NCBI GenBank assembly: GCA_964509545.1
Contig: CAZDXQ010000030.1
Location: 1-44,082 of the forward strand
From: JADJWR01 sp964509545
GTDB taxonomy: Bacteria; Pseudomonadota; Gammaproteobacteria; Burkholderiales; Burkholderiaceae_F
Reading direction: 5' to 3'
Length of the DNA stretch: 44,082 nucleotides
The position numbers were made by a program, and so were the translations under genes. The first letter of the stretch is position 1. Each line of letters starts with the position of its first letter. The notes beneath the pieces were generated by a model, which saw only the letters and a program-made list of their open reading frames with translations, did no database searches and was not told the DNA's origin. Below, in pieces: positions 23,523-30,987 of this stretch.

Positions 23523-25067
23523 CTATTTGGGACGGATGTCGAACGATTCCTGCGCCATCACGCCACCGCTCGCCCTGGCGAAGGCGTTGCGAACCTGCTC
23601 CAGGCTGGCGACCGGAAGCGGAGCGAAATCGACGCCGCTGACGCCGCCCGGCAACTGCGCCAGCACATCGCGTTCGGTGGCGAAGCACGACACCGTCTCC
23701 TGCACGCCGCGCGGATTCATGACGATTTCGAAGCGCATCGCGCCCGGCACCCGCAGACCCTGCGCCGGCTGAACACGCGCGTCGGACTGGAAACGGTTCG
23801 GGAAGAAGCGCGTGATCTGGCGCTTTTCGTCCTGCAGGTAGCAGTACACGTGTGCTTCGCGGTTCGGATGAATCGTCAGCTGCACGGCTTCGCCGCCTGC
23901 GAAGCGGCGCGCTTTGTTGGCGGTGGCGATCCGCAGCGCCAACGGCGGCTGCGCCAGCGTGGTTTGCGCTGCGATGGCGACCGCAGTTGCTGCCGCCGGA
24001 GCAGCAGCGACGGGTTCGGCAATTGCCGCCGGCGGCGCTAGCCGCGCCTCGATCTGGCGGTGATCGGCGCCGAGGTATGCGCGGAAGAAATCGAGCGTCA
24101 ACTTGGCTTCGCGCGACAGCCCCAGCGCCGCGCGATAGCGGGCGACGGCGTCCTTCAGTGGCCCGTTGGCGGCGCCGTCGATCGGTCCGTCGTAGGCGCG
24201 GCGCAGCCGAAGCTGGGCCTGGAAGTACCTGATGAGTTCCGCCGGCTCGGTGGCCATCGCGTCGTACCAGTCCTGGATCTCGGCCGCGACCCCGGGATGT
24301 GCGTCGGTCAGGCCGAGACAGGTCCAGTAGGGCACGCGTGCCAGGCGGCCGAACAGTTCGATCGACGCCAGTTCGGCCAGCGCGCGCGACGCCTGCGCGA
24401 GCACGTCGCTGCCCGCTGCCGCCACGCCGAACGCAACGCCGAACTTGCGCATCTCCACCCGCCCGTCGAAAGCCGCGCCGTGGCGCAAGAGCAGCGCGGT
24501 GTTGCGCGTCGCGCCGCCCGGCACGACGCTCAGATCCTGGGTCGCCAGCGTCAGATCCAGCGCAAGGACGGACGCCGGCGGCGTATCGGCTGCACGCCCG
24601 GGGTTCGCCTGGTCGGTCAGGCCGATCGCTCCGCGCAGCACGTACGGCGGGATGACCGCGTACGCATCAGGCGGCTGCGCCGGCGGCGAGGAGTTCGTCC
24701 TTTGGCCCTGGTCCTTGCGCGATGCGAGCAGCCGGATGGCGCGGCTGCGCTGGGTCATGTCCGACAGCACCGACATCAACAGCCCCTTGGTGCCTTCGCT
24801 CGCACCCCGGGTCTGGTCGACGAGGTCTTCGACCGTCACCGCCATATCACGCGTGCCGTGCTCGAGCAGCAGCGAGTCCATGCAGCGCAGCGCGCCGGAG
24901 AAATCGCCGCGCGCGGCCACGGCAGCGGGCGCGGCGGCGGCCGCCGCCGGGGTCCTGTGCGACTCGATCGAACTGCAGCCGACGAGTGCGAGGATCGCCG
25001 CGCCGAAGGGCAACGCCCAGCGGGACACGGAAAAGCGGGCCGGGGTCGGGATCGGAGGCGTTCTCAC
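23523..25067 (-). CDS. Lipoprotein with peptidoglycan-binding-like and DUF4384 domains, head of the T3SS operon
   Basis: This encodes 514 residues from a GTG with GGAG 6 nt upstream; a longer frame exists but would bury the signal. The lipoprotein signal ends in LALVGC (Cys about 31). Residues 75-330 hold a region similar to outer-membrane CsgG/FlgO-type proteins only in position; I do not recognise it. About 335-385 resembles a peptidoglycan-binding module (QLRLRRAYDGPIDGAANGPL). The C-terminal 130 residues match DUF4384 (FAGGEAVQLTIHPNREAHVY, then CYLQDEKRQITRFFPNRFQ). It is the first gene of the minus-strand T3SS string and probably anchors the machine to the envelope or acts as a pilotin-like factor (inference). 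Confidence 0.8.
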   Translation of the reverse strand: MRTPPIPTPARFSVSRWALPFGAAILALVGCSSIESHRTPAAAAAAPAAVAARGDFSGALRCMDSLLLEHGTRDMAVTVEDLVDQTRGASEGTKGLLMSVLSDMTQRSRAIRLLASRKDQGQRTNSSPPAQPPDAYAVIPPYVLRGAIGLTDQANPGRAADTPPASVLALDLTLATQDLSVVPGGATRNTALLLRHGAAFDGRVEMRKFGVAFGVAAAGSDVLAQASRALAELASIELFGRLARVPYWTCLGLTDAHPGVAAEIQDWYDAMATEPAELIRYFQAQLRLRRAYDGPIDGAANGPLKDAVARYRAALGLSREAKLTLDFFRAYLGADHRQIEARLAPPAAIAEPVAAAPAAATAVAIAAQTTLAQPPLALRIATANKARRFAGGEAVQLTIHPNREAHVYCYLQDEKRQITRFFPNRFQSDARVQPAQGLRVPGAMRFEIVMNPRGVQETVSCFATERDVLAQLPGGVSGVDFAPLPVASLEQVRNAFARASGGVMAQESFDIRPK

Positions 25068-25385
25068 ATCGTGCTCCGGGGCGTAATGGTTAGCCGTGCG
25101 TATCGGTGTGACCGTTCGGGCAGGTGCATGCCTGCTCCGATCGTGTTCCCGAGCCGTGCCCGTCAGTTGCGCCCGCGCCGCATCCGGTTCAGGAAATATT
25201 CGACGCGGCGCCGCAGCTGTCTGCCGCAGTCGCCACGGATTGCGGTTGCTCCCATTCAGGTCGATCCCAGCTGCCGAGCGTCCCGACTGTTCGGCAGGCA
25301 CGCGGCCTCATCTAATGGCGACCAGCGATGTGGACTTCGCAGCCGTATCGCCAAGTTCTGCCAACCCCACTACCAGGAGAACATC
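25068..25385. promoter_or_regulatory. Divergent promoter region between the T3SS operon and the RTX-repeat gene
   Basis: These 318 bp separate the first minus-strand T3SS gene from the plus-strand RTX gene and must hold promoters for both. There is no gene in it. It contains a GCAGG-N6-CCTGC inverted repeat at 25120-25135, and positions 25190-25202 (with aaatatt) are the most AT-rich part. I see no TTCG-N16-TTCG (hrpII/PIP) box. Exact promoters cannot be placed. Confidence 0.55.
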
Positions 25386-26024
25386 ATGTGCCAGGTCAAT
25401 TCCTACGGTTCCTCGCAGCCGACCAACCCCGTGTACGGTACGTCCGGCGATGACAACGTCCACATCTCCAAGGCGCCAGGCCTGCTCGGCGCGCTGGGGC
25501 TGTACGAGGTCAACGTCAACGGCAACGTGCAGTACATGACCAAGGAGCAGCTCGAAAACACCAAGTTCGAGCTCGGCGCGGGCAACGACACGCTGGTCGT
25601 CGACAGCAATGTGACGGCGAACATCACCGCCAACGGTGGCAGCGGCAACGACGTGCTGATCGGCGGCAGGGGCAACGACAACCTGTCCGGAGGCTCGGGC
25701 AACGACGTGATCGCCGGCCGCGGCGGCAATGACTGCATCGACGGCGGACGAGGCCACGACTACCTGTTCGGCGGCAGCGGCAACGACCGCATCCGTGGCG
25801 GCAGCGGCAACGACTACATCAGCGGCGGCAATGGCAACGACGTGCTCTCCGGCGGGCGCGGCAACGACGTGCTGCTGGGCGGCAACGGGCGCGACACGCT
25901 CTGGGGCGGGCGCGGTCACGACTACCTCGACGGCGGCCGCGGCCACGACCACAACCACGGCGGACCCGGACTCGACCGTGTCCGTTTCGATTGGGCCGAC
26001 CTCTTCCATCCGGCTGCGCGTTGA
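25386..26024 (+). CDS. Small RTX (haemolysin-type calcium-binding repeat) protein
   Basis: This encodes 212 residues from an ATG with AGGAG at about 7-nt spacing. The N-terminal 60 residues are unique (GLLGALGLYEVNVNGNVQYM then TKEQLENTKFELGAGND). From about residue 84 to 197 there are roughly 13 nonapeptide repeats of GGxGxDxUx type, with frequent RGHD and RGND variants; these fold as a calcium-loaded beta-roll. The last 15 residues (DWADLFHPAAR) do not form an obvious type I secretion signal, and no type I transporter genes are nearby. Divergent placement from the T3SS operon suggests co-regulation or secretion by the T3SS (inference). No signal peptide is seen. Confidence 0.88.
   Translation: MCQVNSYGSSQPTNPVYGTSGDDNVHISKAPGLLGALGLYEVNVNGNVQYMTKEQLENTKFELGAGNDTLVVDSNVTANITANGGSGNDVLIGGRGNDNLSGGSGNDVIAGRGGNDCIDGGRGHDYLFGGSGNDRIRGGSGNDYISGGNGNDVLSGGRGNDVLLGGNGRDTLWGGRGHDYLDGGRGHDHNHGGPGLDRVRFDWADLFHPAAR
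25635..25976 (+). repeat. 27-bp RTX-coding repeats
   Basis: About 13 tandem units of 27 bp encode GGxGxDxUx nonapeptides; units typically begin ggcggcagcggcaacgac and vary in the last three codons. They lie within the RTX gene. Such repeats are prone to copy-number change by recombination. Confidence 0.85.
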
Positions 26025-26029
26025 TCTTC

Positions 26030-26079
26030 GCCGGCGGCGTGCGCGCGCGGCGAGGGCCGCGTCGCGCGATGCCGCCGGC
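26030..26079. terminator. Long GC-rich hairpin between convergent genes
   Basis: The perfect outer arms GCCGGCGGC (26030-26038) and GCCGCCGGC (26071-26079) enclose further complementary arms (CGCGGC 26046-26051 with GCCGCG 26056-26061). It begins 6 nt after the RTX stop and ends 55 bp before the 3' end of the monooxygenase gene, so it could serve as a bidirectional stop. It has no T-run. Confidence 0.5.
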
Positions 26080-26134
26080 AAGCTGCGCCCATGTCGGTTG
26101 GACCCGAGCCGACAGGCACCATCGAGCGGCGGCG

Positions 26135-27445
26135 TCAACCTGCCGCAGCGAGTGCGGGATCGAGTTCGCGCTGGGCAACGTTCGTCGACAGCCAAACAAA
26201 AGCGCGCTCGCCGGCGGTCTGATTGAGATGCGCCGCCAGGTGGGCGCTCAGTTCGCGCGCATCGTCGCCGGCGCCATCGATCAGCGCCGACTTGCGGCGG
26301 CGCATGAACTGCTCGCCCAGCAGGTAAAGCCCCGGCGCGTCGACGACGCCGCCGACGTGGCGAATACGGCATTTGTGATCGAACACGGGCACGTGCAGCC
26401 ACGAATGATCGGGTCGATACCCGGTCGCCCAGATGACCGTGCGGATCTCGCCGCTGGCGAGATCCAGCGACAAGGGTGGGGCGCTTTCGATCCGCGTCGG
26501 TTCGAACCGATGTGGCGGCTCGACTTCACCGGCTACCCCGGTGCGATCGGCCCAGGCGTCGATCAGGTCGAGCAGGCGGTTCATCTTCAGGTCGGCAAGC
26601 GTCGCCTGGTTGCGCAGCGATCCGGAGAACAGCGCCTTGCCATCGCGCAGGCCGGCAAGGCGGCCGACCCGCCTGACGCCGATGGCGGCGAGCGCGTTCA
26701 GGTCGACGTTGCGTCGATCGGGATAACCGGCCAGCTGCAGCGACGGCACGTTGCGCGCACGGCCATGGTCGTCGATTTCGTCGAAGCGCTGGTCGAGCAC
26801 GCCGGCGGCGTCCATCCACCACTGGATGTCGCGGCCGCGGTAGACGCGCGGCATCCGGATGTGCTCACCGACGGCGAGCGTCACCGGCCGGCCGGAGCGC
26901 TGCAGTTCGTCGGCGATCTGCACGCCGCTGGCCGAAGCGCCGACGACGAGCACGCCGCCCTGAGCGAGTTGCCGCGGGTTGCGGTACTGCATCGTCGTCA
27001 ACGTCGCCAGCCGCTGCGGCAGCGCCTGCGCCAGCGCTGGCACGTTGGCCAGATTGCAGGCGCCGCTGGCCAGCACGACCGCCCGGCAGCGCCACTGGCC
27101 GCGGTCGGTGCTCACGACATATCCGGCGTCATGCCGGCGCACTGACGTGACCGTGGTGCGCGTGCACACCGGCGCGGCGATCGCCTGCGCATAGCGCTCG
27201 ATGAAGGCGACCGTCTCTGGCATCGTGCGGTAGCCGTCGGGATCGGCGCCCGCGTAGACGTGGCCGGGCAGGCGGCTCTGCCAGTTCGGTGTCAGCAGGC
27301 GCAGCGAGTCCCAGCGCTCGGTCCGCCACGAGTTCGCCACCTCGCCGCGCTCGACGACCACATGGTCGATCGAGCGCTCGGCGAGGCAGCGGCTCATCGC
27401 CAGCCCGGCGTGGCCGGCGCCGATCACGACAACGGTAGTGCGCAT
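26135..27445 (-). CDS. Flavin-dependent monooxygenase/NAD(P)-binding oxidoreductase
   Basis: This encodes 436 residues of the FMO/Baeyer-Villiger-like family. The FAD-binding Rossmann motif lies at the very N-terminus (VVVIGAGHAGLAMSRCLAER), a second NAD(P) Rossmann motif is near residue 165 (GGVLVVGASASGVQIADELQ), and the ATGYRPDHSWL stretch is near 360. It lacks the full FMO fingerprint FxGxxxHxxxY that I would expect in true FMOs, so the substrate is open. The start is set at 27445, where the Rossmann motif begins. It follows the OsmC-family gene by 32 bp in the same direction and is likely co-transcribed. Confidence 0.88.
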   Translation of the reverse strand: MRTTVVVIGAGHAGLAMSRCLAERSIDHVVVERGEVANSWRTERWDSLRLLTPNWQSRLPGHVYAGADPDGYRTMPETVAFIERYAQAIAAPVCTRTTVTSVRRHDAGYVVSTDRGQWRCRAVVLASGACNLANVPALAQALPQRLATLTTMQYRNPRQLAQGGVLVVGASASGVQIADELQRSGRPVTLAVGEHIRMPRVYRGRDIQWWMDAAGVLDQRFDEIDDHGRARNVPSLQLAGYPDRRNVDLNALAAIGVRRVGRLAGLRDGKALFSGSLRNQATLADLKMNRLLDLIDAWADRTGVAGEVEPPHRFEPTRIESAPPLSLDLASGEIRTVIWATGYRPDHSWLHVPVFDHKCRIRHVGGVVDAPGLYLLGEQFMRRRKSALIDGAGDDARELSAHLAAHLNQTAGERAFVWLSTNVAQRELDPALAAAG

Positions 27446-27477
27446 CGCCGTCTGCCCTCGTGGTGCCGACCTGTGGC

Positions 27478-28041
27478 TCAGGCGACCGTCACGGTGACGT
27501 TCGTCGGGTTGGTGATGATGTCGAACACCGCCGAGCGCTTCTGCGACTGGGCAACCAGTGCCTCGATCTGCTGCCGCGTTGCATCGGCGTCGATGTCGAA
27601 GCGCACCCGAACGTCGCTGAAGCCGTTGCGCACGTCGCTGTCCGCGCCGAGGATGCCGCGCAGATCGAGCTTGCCCTCGAGCTTCGCGGTCACCGACCGC
27701 AGCTGGATGCCGCGCTGCTGGGCGACTGCCGCCACGCCCGCGGTCAGGCAGCCGGCGAGCGCCGACAGCACCACTTCGACCGGCGTCGCGCCGTCGTCGG
27801 CGGCGGCGAAGGCCTCGGGGTGGTCGATGTCGAAGGTGAACTCCGACTTGTGCCGGCGCTCCGCGCCGAAGCCGTAGAAGCCGTCGACCGTCGAACGGCT
27901 GTGCGTGCCGTACAGCCAGCGCGACGACGCGCGCCAGGTGAATTGCCCGAACGCCGGGTCCTTGCTCACCGCTTCGCGGGCGCCGAGCAGCGCTGCGACA
28001 TTGACGCCGTTGTCCACGTGCTTGTCCACGACTGCATTCAT
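27478..28041 (-). CDS. OsmC-family protein (peroxidase-like fold)
   Basis: This encodes 187 residues; the ATG at 28041 has GGAGG at 8-nt spacing. The OsmC/Ohr fold is shown by PVEVVLSALAGCLTAGVAAV (helix with the first Cys), then QLRSVTAKLEGKLDLRGILG and SDVRVRFDIDADATRQQIEA. The canonical second, C-terminal Cys (CPV-type motif) is absent; that position reads QKRSAVFD, leaving a single Cys. Classical OsmC/Ohr peroxidases need both cysteines, so peroxide reduction by the usual route is doubtful. It precedes the flavin monooxygenase gene and may act with it in a redox pathway. Confidence 0.88.
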   Translation of the reverse strand: MNAVVDKHVDNGVNVAALLGAREAVSKDPAFGQFTWRASSRWLYGTHSRSTVDGFYGFGAERRHKSEFTFDIDHPEAFAAADDGATPVEVVLSALAGCLTAGVAAVAQQRGIQLRSVTAKLEGKLDLRGILGADSDVRNGFSDVRVRFDIDADATRQQIEALVAQSQKRSAVFDIITNPTNVTVTVA

Positions 28042-28932
28042 GACCGAATCCTCCTTGCTGGGGGTGAAAGGGAAGTGCACCGAGTGCGGAGCGCAGGTTA
28101 AGGACGCGGTGTATCCCGGCCGTTTCAGTCGCGTTGGCGGTTTGTTGCGGATTTTCATCGCCGTCGCTGGCGACGGCGCAGGCGCGAGCCGACGACCCAG
28201 CGTCGTCGGCAAGTGCCCGTAGGGCGCCGGCTTCAGGCGGGCCGCCCGCGGCGCCGGCCACCAAACGGGCAGCGCGGCGATCGCCGATTCGTCCAGCGGG
28301 GCAGCGGCTAGAGAGCAAACAACCAGCAGCGCCAGCCCGATCAGCAACCACAGCAGGCTGCGCGCGACGATTTGCAGCAGCTCGGTCACGACCGCGGCAC
28401 GCTCGTCGTCATGGTCGCGGCCGCAAGCCCTTGTCCGCCGCTTGAGATAACCGGTGCCATCGGCGTTCATCTGGAGGATCTACTGCAGCCCGAGCACGGT
28501 CAGGCGTAGCGCCTCGCGTTGCAGGGCGAACTATCGTGAACTCGGCATCGGCCAGAACGACGGCGCGCGATGGGCAGTAGCCCGCGCTATGGCGGCGGCG
28601 CCAGCAACGCGGACGGCCGCTTCTCGCTTCGCTCCTTCGGGGCGGGACCGCCTGGGGCGAACCGCGTCGTTGCGGCGCGGGTCCTTGCCTCGGGCACCGG
28701 TCCCCTTGCCGCGCTTGGCGCTGCATCCCCAGGCGGTCCGGCCGCCGACGCCGGGGCCTTTGGGATCGGTTCAGGCGAGCGCGGGTGGCACGCCGCAAAG
28801 GACCTTCGCGGTGCGCAGGCGCATGACGGTATATTCGACAGGGACTTCGCCGCGCCGCGCGCGCGCACACCGGGACACGATGACCCCGATCGAGTTACAG
28901 GGACCAAGCAGCAGGCAGCCGGCGCCGGCACC
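28042..28932. other. Region without a convincing gene (about 890 bp)
   Basis: Open frames occur on both strands but are Arg/Pro-rich and lack family features. One minus-strand stretch in frame with and upstream of the OsmC gene encodes a hydrophobic helix (LLWLLIGLALLVVCSLAAA, about 28313-28370), which could be a small membrane protein but runs into OsmC without a stop. The promoter of the OsmC gene should lie just above 28041 and that of tadA before 28933. Confidence 0.45.
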
Positions 28933-29949
28933 ATGAGCGACGCATTGCCGATCACCGCCGCCGCGTGGCTGCAACGCCTTGCCGAACTCGGGCGGCGCCA
29001 GGGCCTGAGCCTTTCGACTTTGCTCGGCGGCGATCGCCTGGATCTCGATCTTCTGCTGGCGTCGGCGGCGCTGCACCTGCCGCTCGATGAGGGACTGAAC
29101 GAGCGCGAGGCGAGCGAACGGCTGCGCGAGTTCCTGTCGGTCACGGGCGCGATGCTCGACACCGATCACGCCGAGCTTCGCCGCTGGCTGATCGATCTGG
29201 GCTTCGCGACGCGCAGCGACCGCGGCACGGACTATCGGCGCGCCGCGCTGCCGTCGCGGCTGCGGCAGGCCGCGGCAGAACTCGACGCTGAACAGCTCCG
29301 CGTCGCCGTCGAGCATGCGCGCCGGGCCGAGGCCGAGACGCGGGCGGCACGCAAGGCGGCGTGGCTGGCGCGTGCCGCAGCAGCGATCGAGGTCACCGAA
29401 ATCTCGCCGGACGAAGCTGCGCAGCCGCGCCGCGCGGCGGCCGACAGCGACGCCACCTTCATGTCACTGGCGCTCGACCAGGCGCACAACGGCTGGGCAA
29501 TGGGCGAGGTGCCGGTCGGCGCCGTGGTGGTGCTCGATGGCCAGGTCGTGGCGACCGGATTCAACCAGCCGATCGCCAACCACGATCCGACCGCGCATGC
29601 GGAAATCCAGGCCATGCGCGCGGCAGCCACGCTGCTCGGCAACTACCGATTGGCCGGCTGCACGCTGTACGTGACGCTGGAGCCTTGCGCGATGTGCGCC
29701 GGGGCGATCCAGCATGCCCGCGTTGGGCGTCTCGTTTTCGGCGCGCGCGACCCCAAGACCGGCGCCTGCGGCAGCGTCGTTGACCTGTTTGCCGAGCCGA
29801 GGCTCAATCACCACACCGAGGTCGTCGGCGGCGTGCTGGCCGACCGATGCAGCCGGCTGCTGTCGGAGTTCTTCGCCGAACGGCGCGCGTTCAAGCGCGA
29901 AGGCCGCCTGCCGCAGGAGGCCGAGATCGGCGATGGCAGCGACGCGTAG
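28933..29949 (+). CDS. tadA: tRNA adenosine(34) deaminase TadA with N-terminal DUF2087 domain
   Basis: This encodes 338 residues against about 150-170 for normal TadA. Residues about 1-110 form an extra N-terminal part with a DUF2087-type segment (REFLSVTGAMLDTDHAELRR then WLIDLGFATRSDRGTDYRR). A helical Ala/Arg linker (about 110-155) leads to the deaminase domain (about 170-320): zinc His and catalytic Glu in HAE (222-224), zinc cysteines in PCAMC (252, 255). TadA makes inosine at the wobble base of tRNA-Arg. The longer frame starts far upstream, but residues before the ATG at 28933 have non-coding character. It overlaps the LD-carboxypeptidase gene by 17 bp. Confidence 0.92.
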   Translation: MSDALPITAAAWLQRLAELGRRQGLSLSTLLGGDRLDLDLLLASAALHLPLDEGLNEREASERLREFLSVTGAMLDTDHAELRRWLIDLGFATRSDRGTDYRRAALPSRLRQAAAELDAEQLRVAVEHARRAEAETRAARKAAWLARAAAAIEVTEISPDEAAQPRRAAADSDATFMSLALDQAHNGWAMGEVPVGAVVVLDGQVVATGFNQPIANHDPTAHAEIQAMRAAATLLGNYRLAGCTLYVTLEPCAMCAGAIQHARVGRLVFGARDPKTGACGSVVDLFAEPRLNHHTEVVGGVLADRCSRLLSEFFAERRAFKREGRLPQEAEIGDGSDA

Positions 29950-30853
29950 GCCGACGCTGGCGCTGGTGGCGCCGTCGGGCGTGCTGCCCGAAGGACTGGC
30001 CGACCGCGCCGCGCAGTACTTCGCCGGGCGCGGCTGGCGGGTGCAGGCGGGCGAAAGCTGTTTCGCGCGCGAAACCCGCTTTGCCGGCCCCGACGAACTG
30101 CGCCTGCAGGACCTGCAGCGCTTCGCCAGCGACCGTCGCATCGACCTGGTGCTGTGCGCACGCGGCGGCTACGGGCTGTCGCGGCTGCTCGACCGGCTCG
30201 ACTTCGCCGCGATCGCCCGCAGCGGAGCGGTGATCGTCGGGCTGAGCGACTTCACCGCCTTCAACCTCGCTTATCTCGCCCGTGCCGGGGGCATCAGCTT
30301 CCAGGGGCCGGCGGCGGCGGATTTCGCCGCCGAGACGCCCGAGCCGTACACCGTCGAGCAGTTCTTCGCCGCGCTGGGCAACGCCGAGCATCGGGTCGAG
30401 TTCGACGGCGACGGGCCCGACTGCGCTGTCGGCGGGCGGATTTGGGGCGGCAACCTGGCGCTGCTCAGCGCACTGGTGGGCACGCCTTACCTGCCTCGCG
30501 TGCGGGGCGGCATCCTGTTTCTGGAGGATGTCAACGAGCCGGCCTACCGGGTCGAGCGGATGCTTTACCAGTTGCTGCATGCCGGGGTGCTGGCGCGCTG
30601 CCGCGCCGTGCTGCTCGGTGATTTTTCGCCGATGCCGGCGCAGCCGACCGACAACGGTTTCGACCTGGCGCAGGTGGTCAACCATTTTCGGGCGCGAATC
30701 GATGTCCCCGTTCTGACGGGGCTGCCCTTCGGCCACGTTCGGCGCAAGCTGACGCTGCCGGTCGGCGCTCGTGCTCGGCTGCGCGCTCGCGGCGGCCGAA
30801 TCGAACTCGCCTTCACCGGCCATCCGACGCTGCGGGCGGGGTGCTGTGTGTGA
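29933..30853 (+). CDS. ldcA: LD-carboxypeptidase (murein recycling)
   Basis: This encodes 306 residues of the S66 family. The nucleophile Ser is about 105 in VGLSDFTAF; Glu about 198 in ILFLEDVNEPAYRVERML and His about 268 in LTGLPFGHVRRKLTLPVG complete the catalytic triad. The motif ARGGYGLSRLLDRLD is typical. The enzyme removes the terminal D-Ala from recycled tetrapeptides in the cytoplasm. The ATG at 29933 lies within the end of tadA; an AGGAGG lies 12-13 nt upstream. Length and motifs are normal. Confidence 0.95.
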   Translation: MAATRRPTLALVAPSGVLPEGLADRAAQYFAGRGWRVQAGESCFARETRFAGPDELRLQDLQRFASDRRIDLVLCARGGYGLSRLLDRLDFAAIARSGAVIVGLSDFTAFNLAYLARAGGISFQGPAAADFAAETPEPYTVEQFFAALGNAEHRVEFDGDGPDCAVGGRIWGGNLALLSALVGTPYLPRVRGGILFLEDVNEPAYRVERMLYQLLHAGVLARCRAVLLGDFSPMPAQPTDNGFDLAQVVNHFRARIDVPVLTGLPFGHVRRKLTLPVGARARLRARGGRIELAFTGHPTLRAGCCV

Positions 30854-30987
30854 GCCGGGAAGCGGTTGCCTGACCGGCCGGCGCCGGGCCCCGCAGCCGA
30901 CGACCAGAGCGCCCTGGCGACCCCGCATTCCGATTAGACCGCGCGCGTCGGCGACAGCCGGGCGCCGCTTGCCTATCATCGCGCCCC

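Noticed and set aside
3701..25067. Flagellar rather than injectisome export system, because of the FliO-like protein
   Set aside because: Secretin SctC, SctD, needle SctF, rod SctI and lipoprotein SctJ are present and no flagellar rod, hook, ring or filament genes occur.
24060..25385. Plus-strand frame extending the RTX protein upstream to 654 codons
   Set aside because: The upstream part is antisense to the DUF4384 lipoprotein gene; the ATG at 25386 has a good ribosome binding site and unique coding start.
25635..25976. Regularly spaced repeats as a CRISPR array
   Set aside because: The 27-bp units are contiguous, in frame and encode RTX nonapeptides; there are no unique spacers.
28313..28400. 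Possible small membrane protein upstream of the OsmC gene
   Set aside because: There is one hydrophobic helix but no stop before the OsmC start and no good ribosome binding site; the intervening residues are not protein-like.
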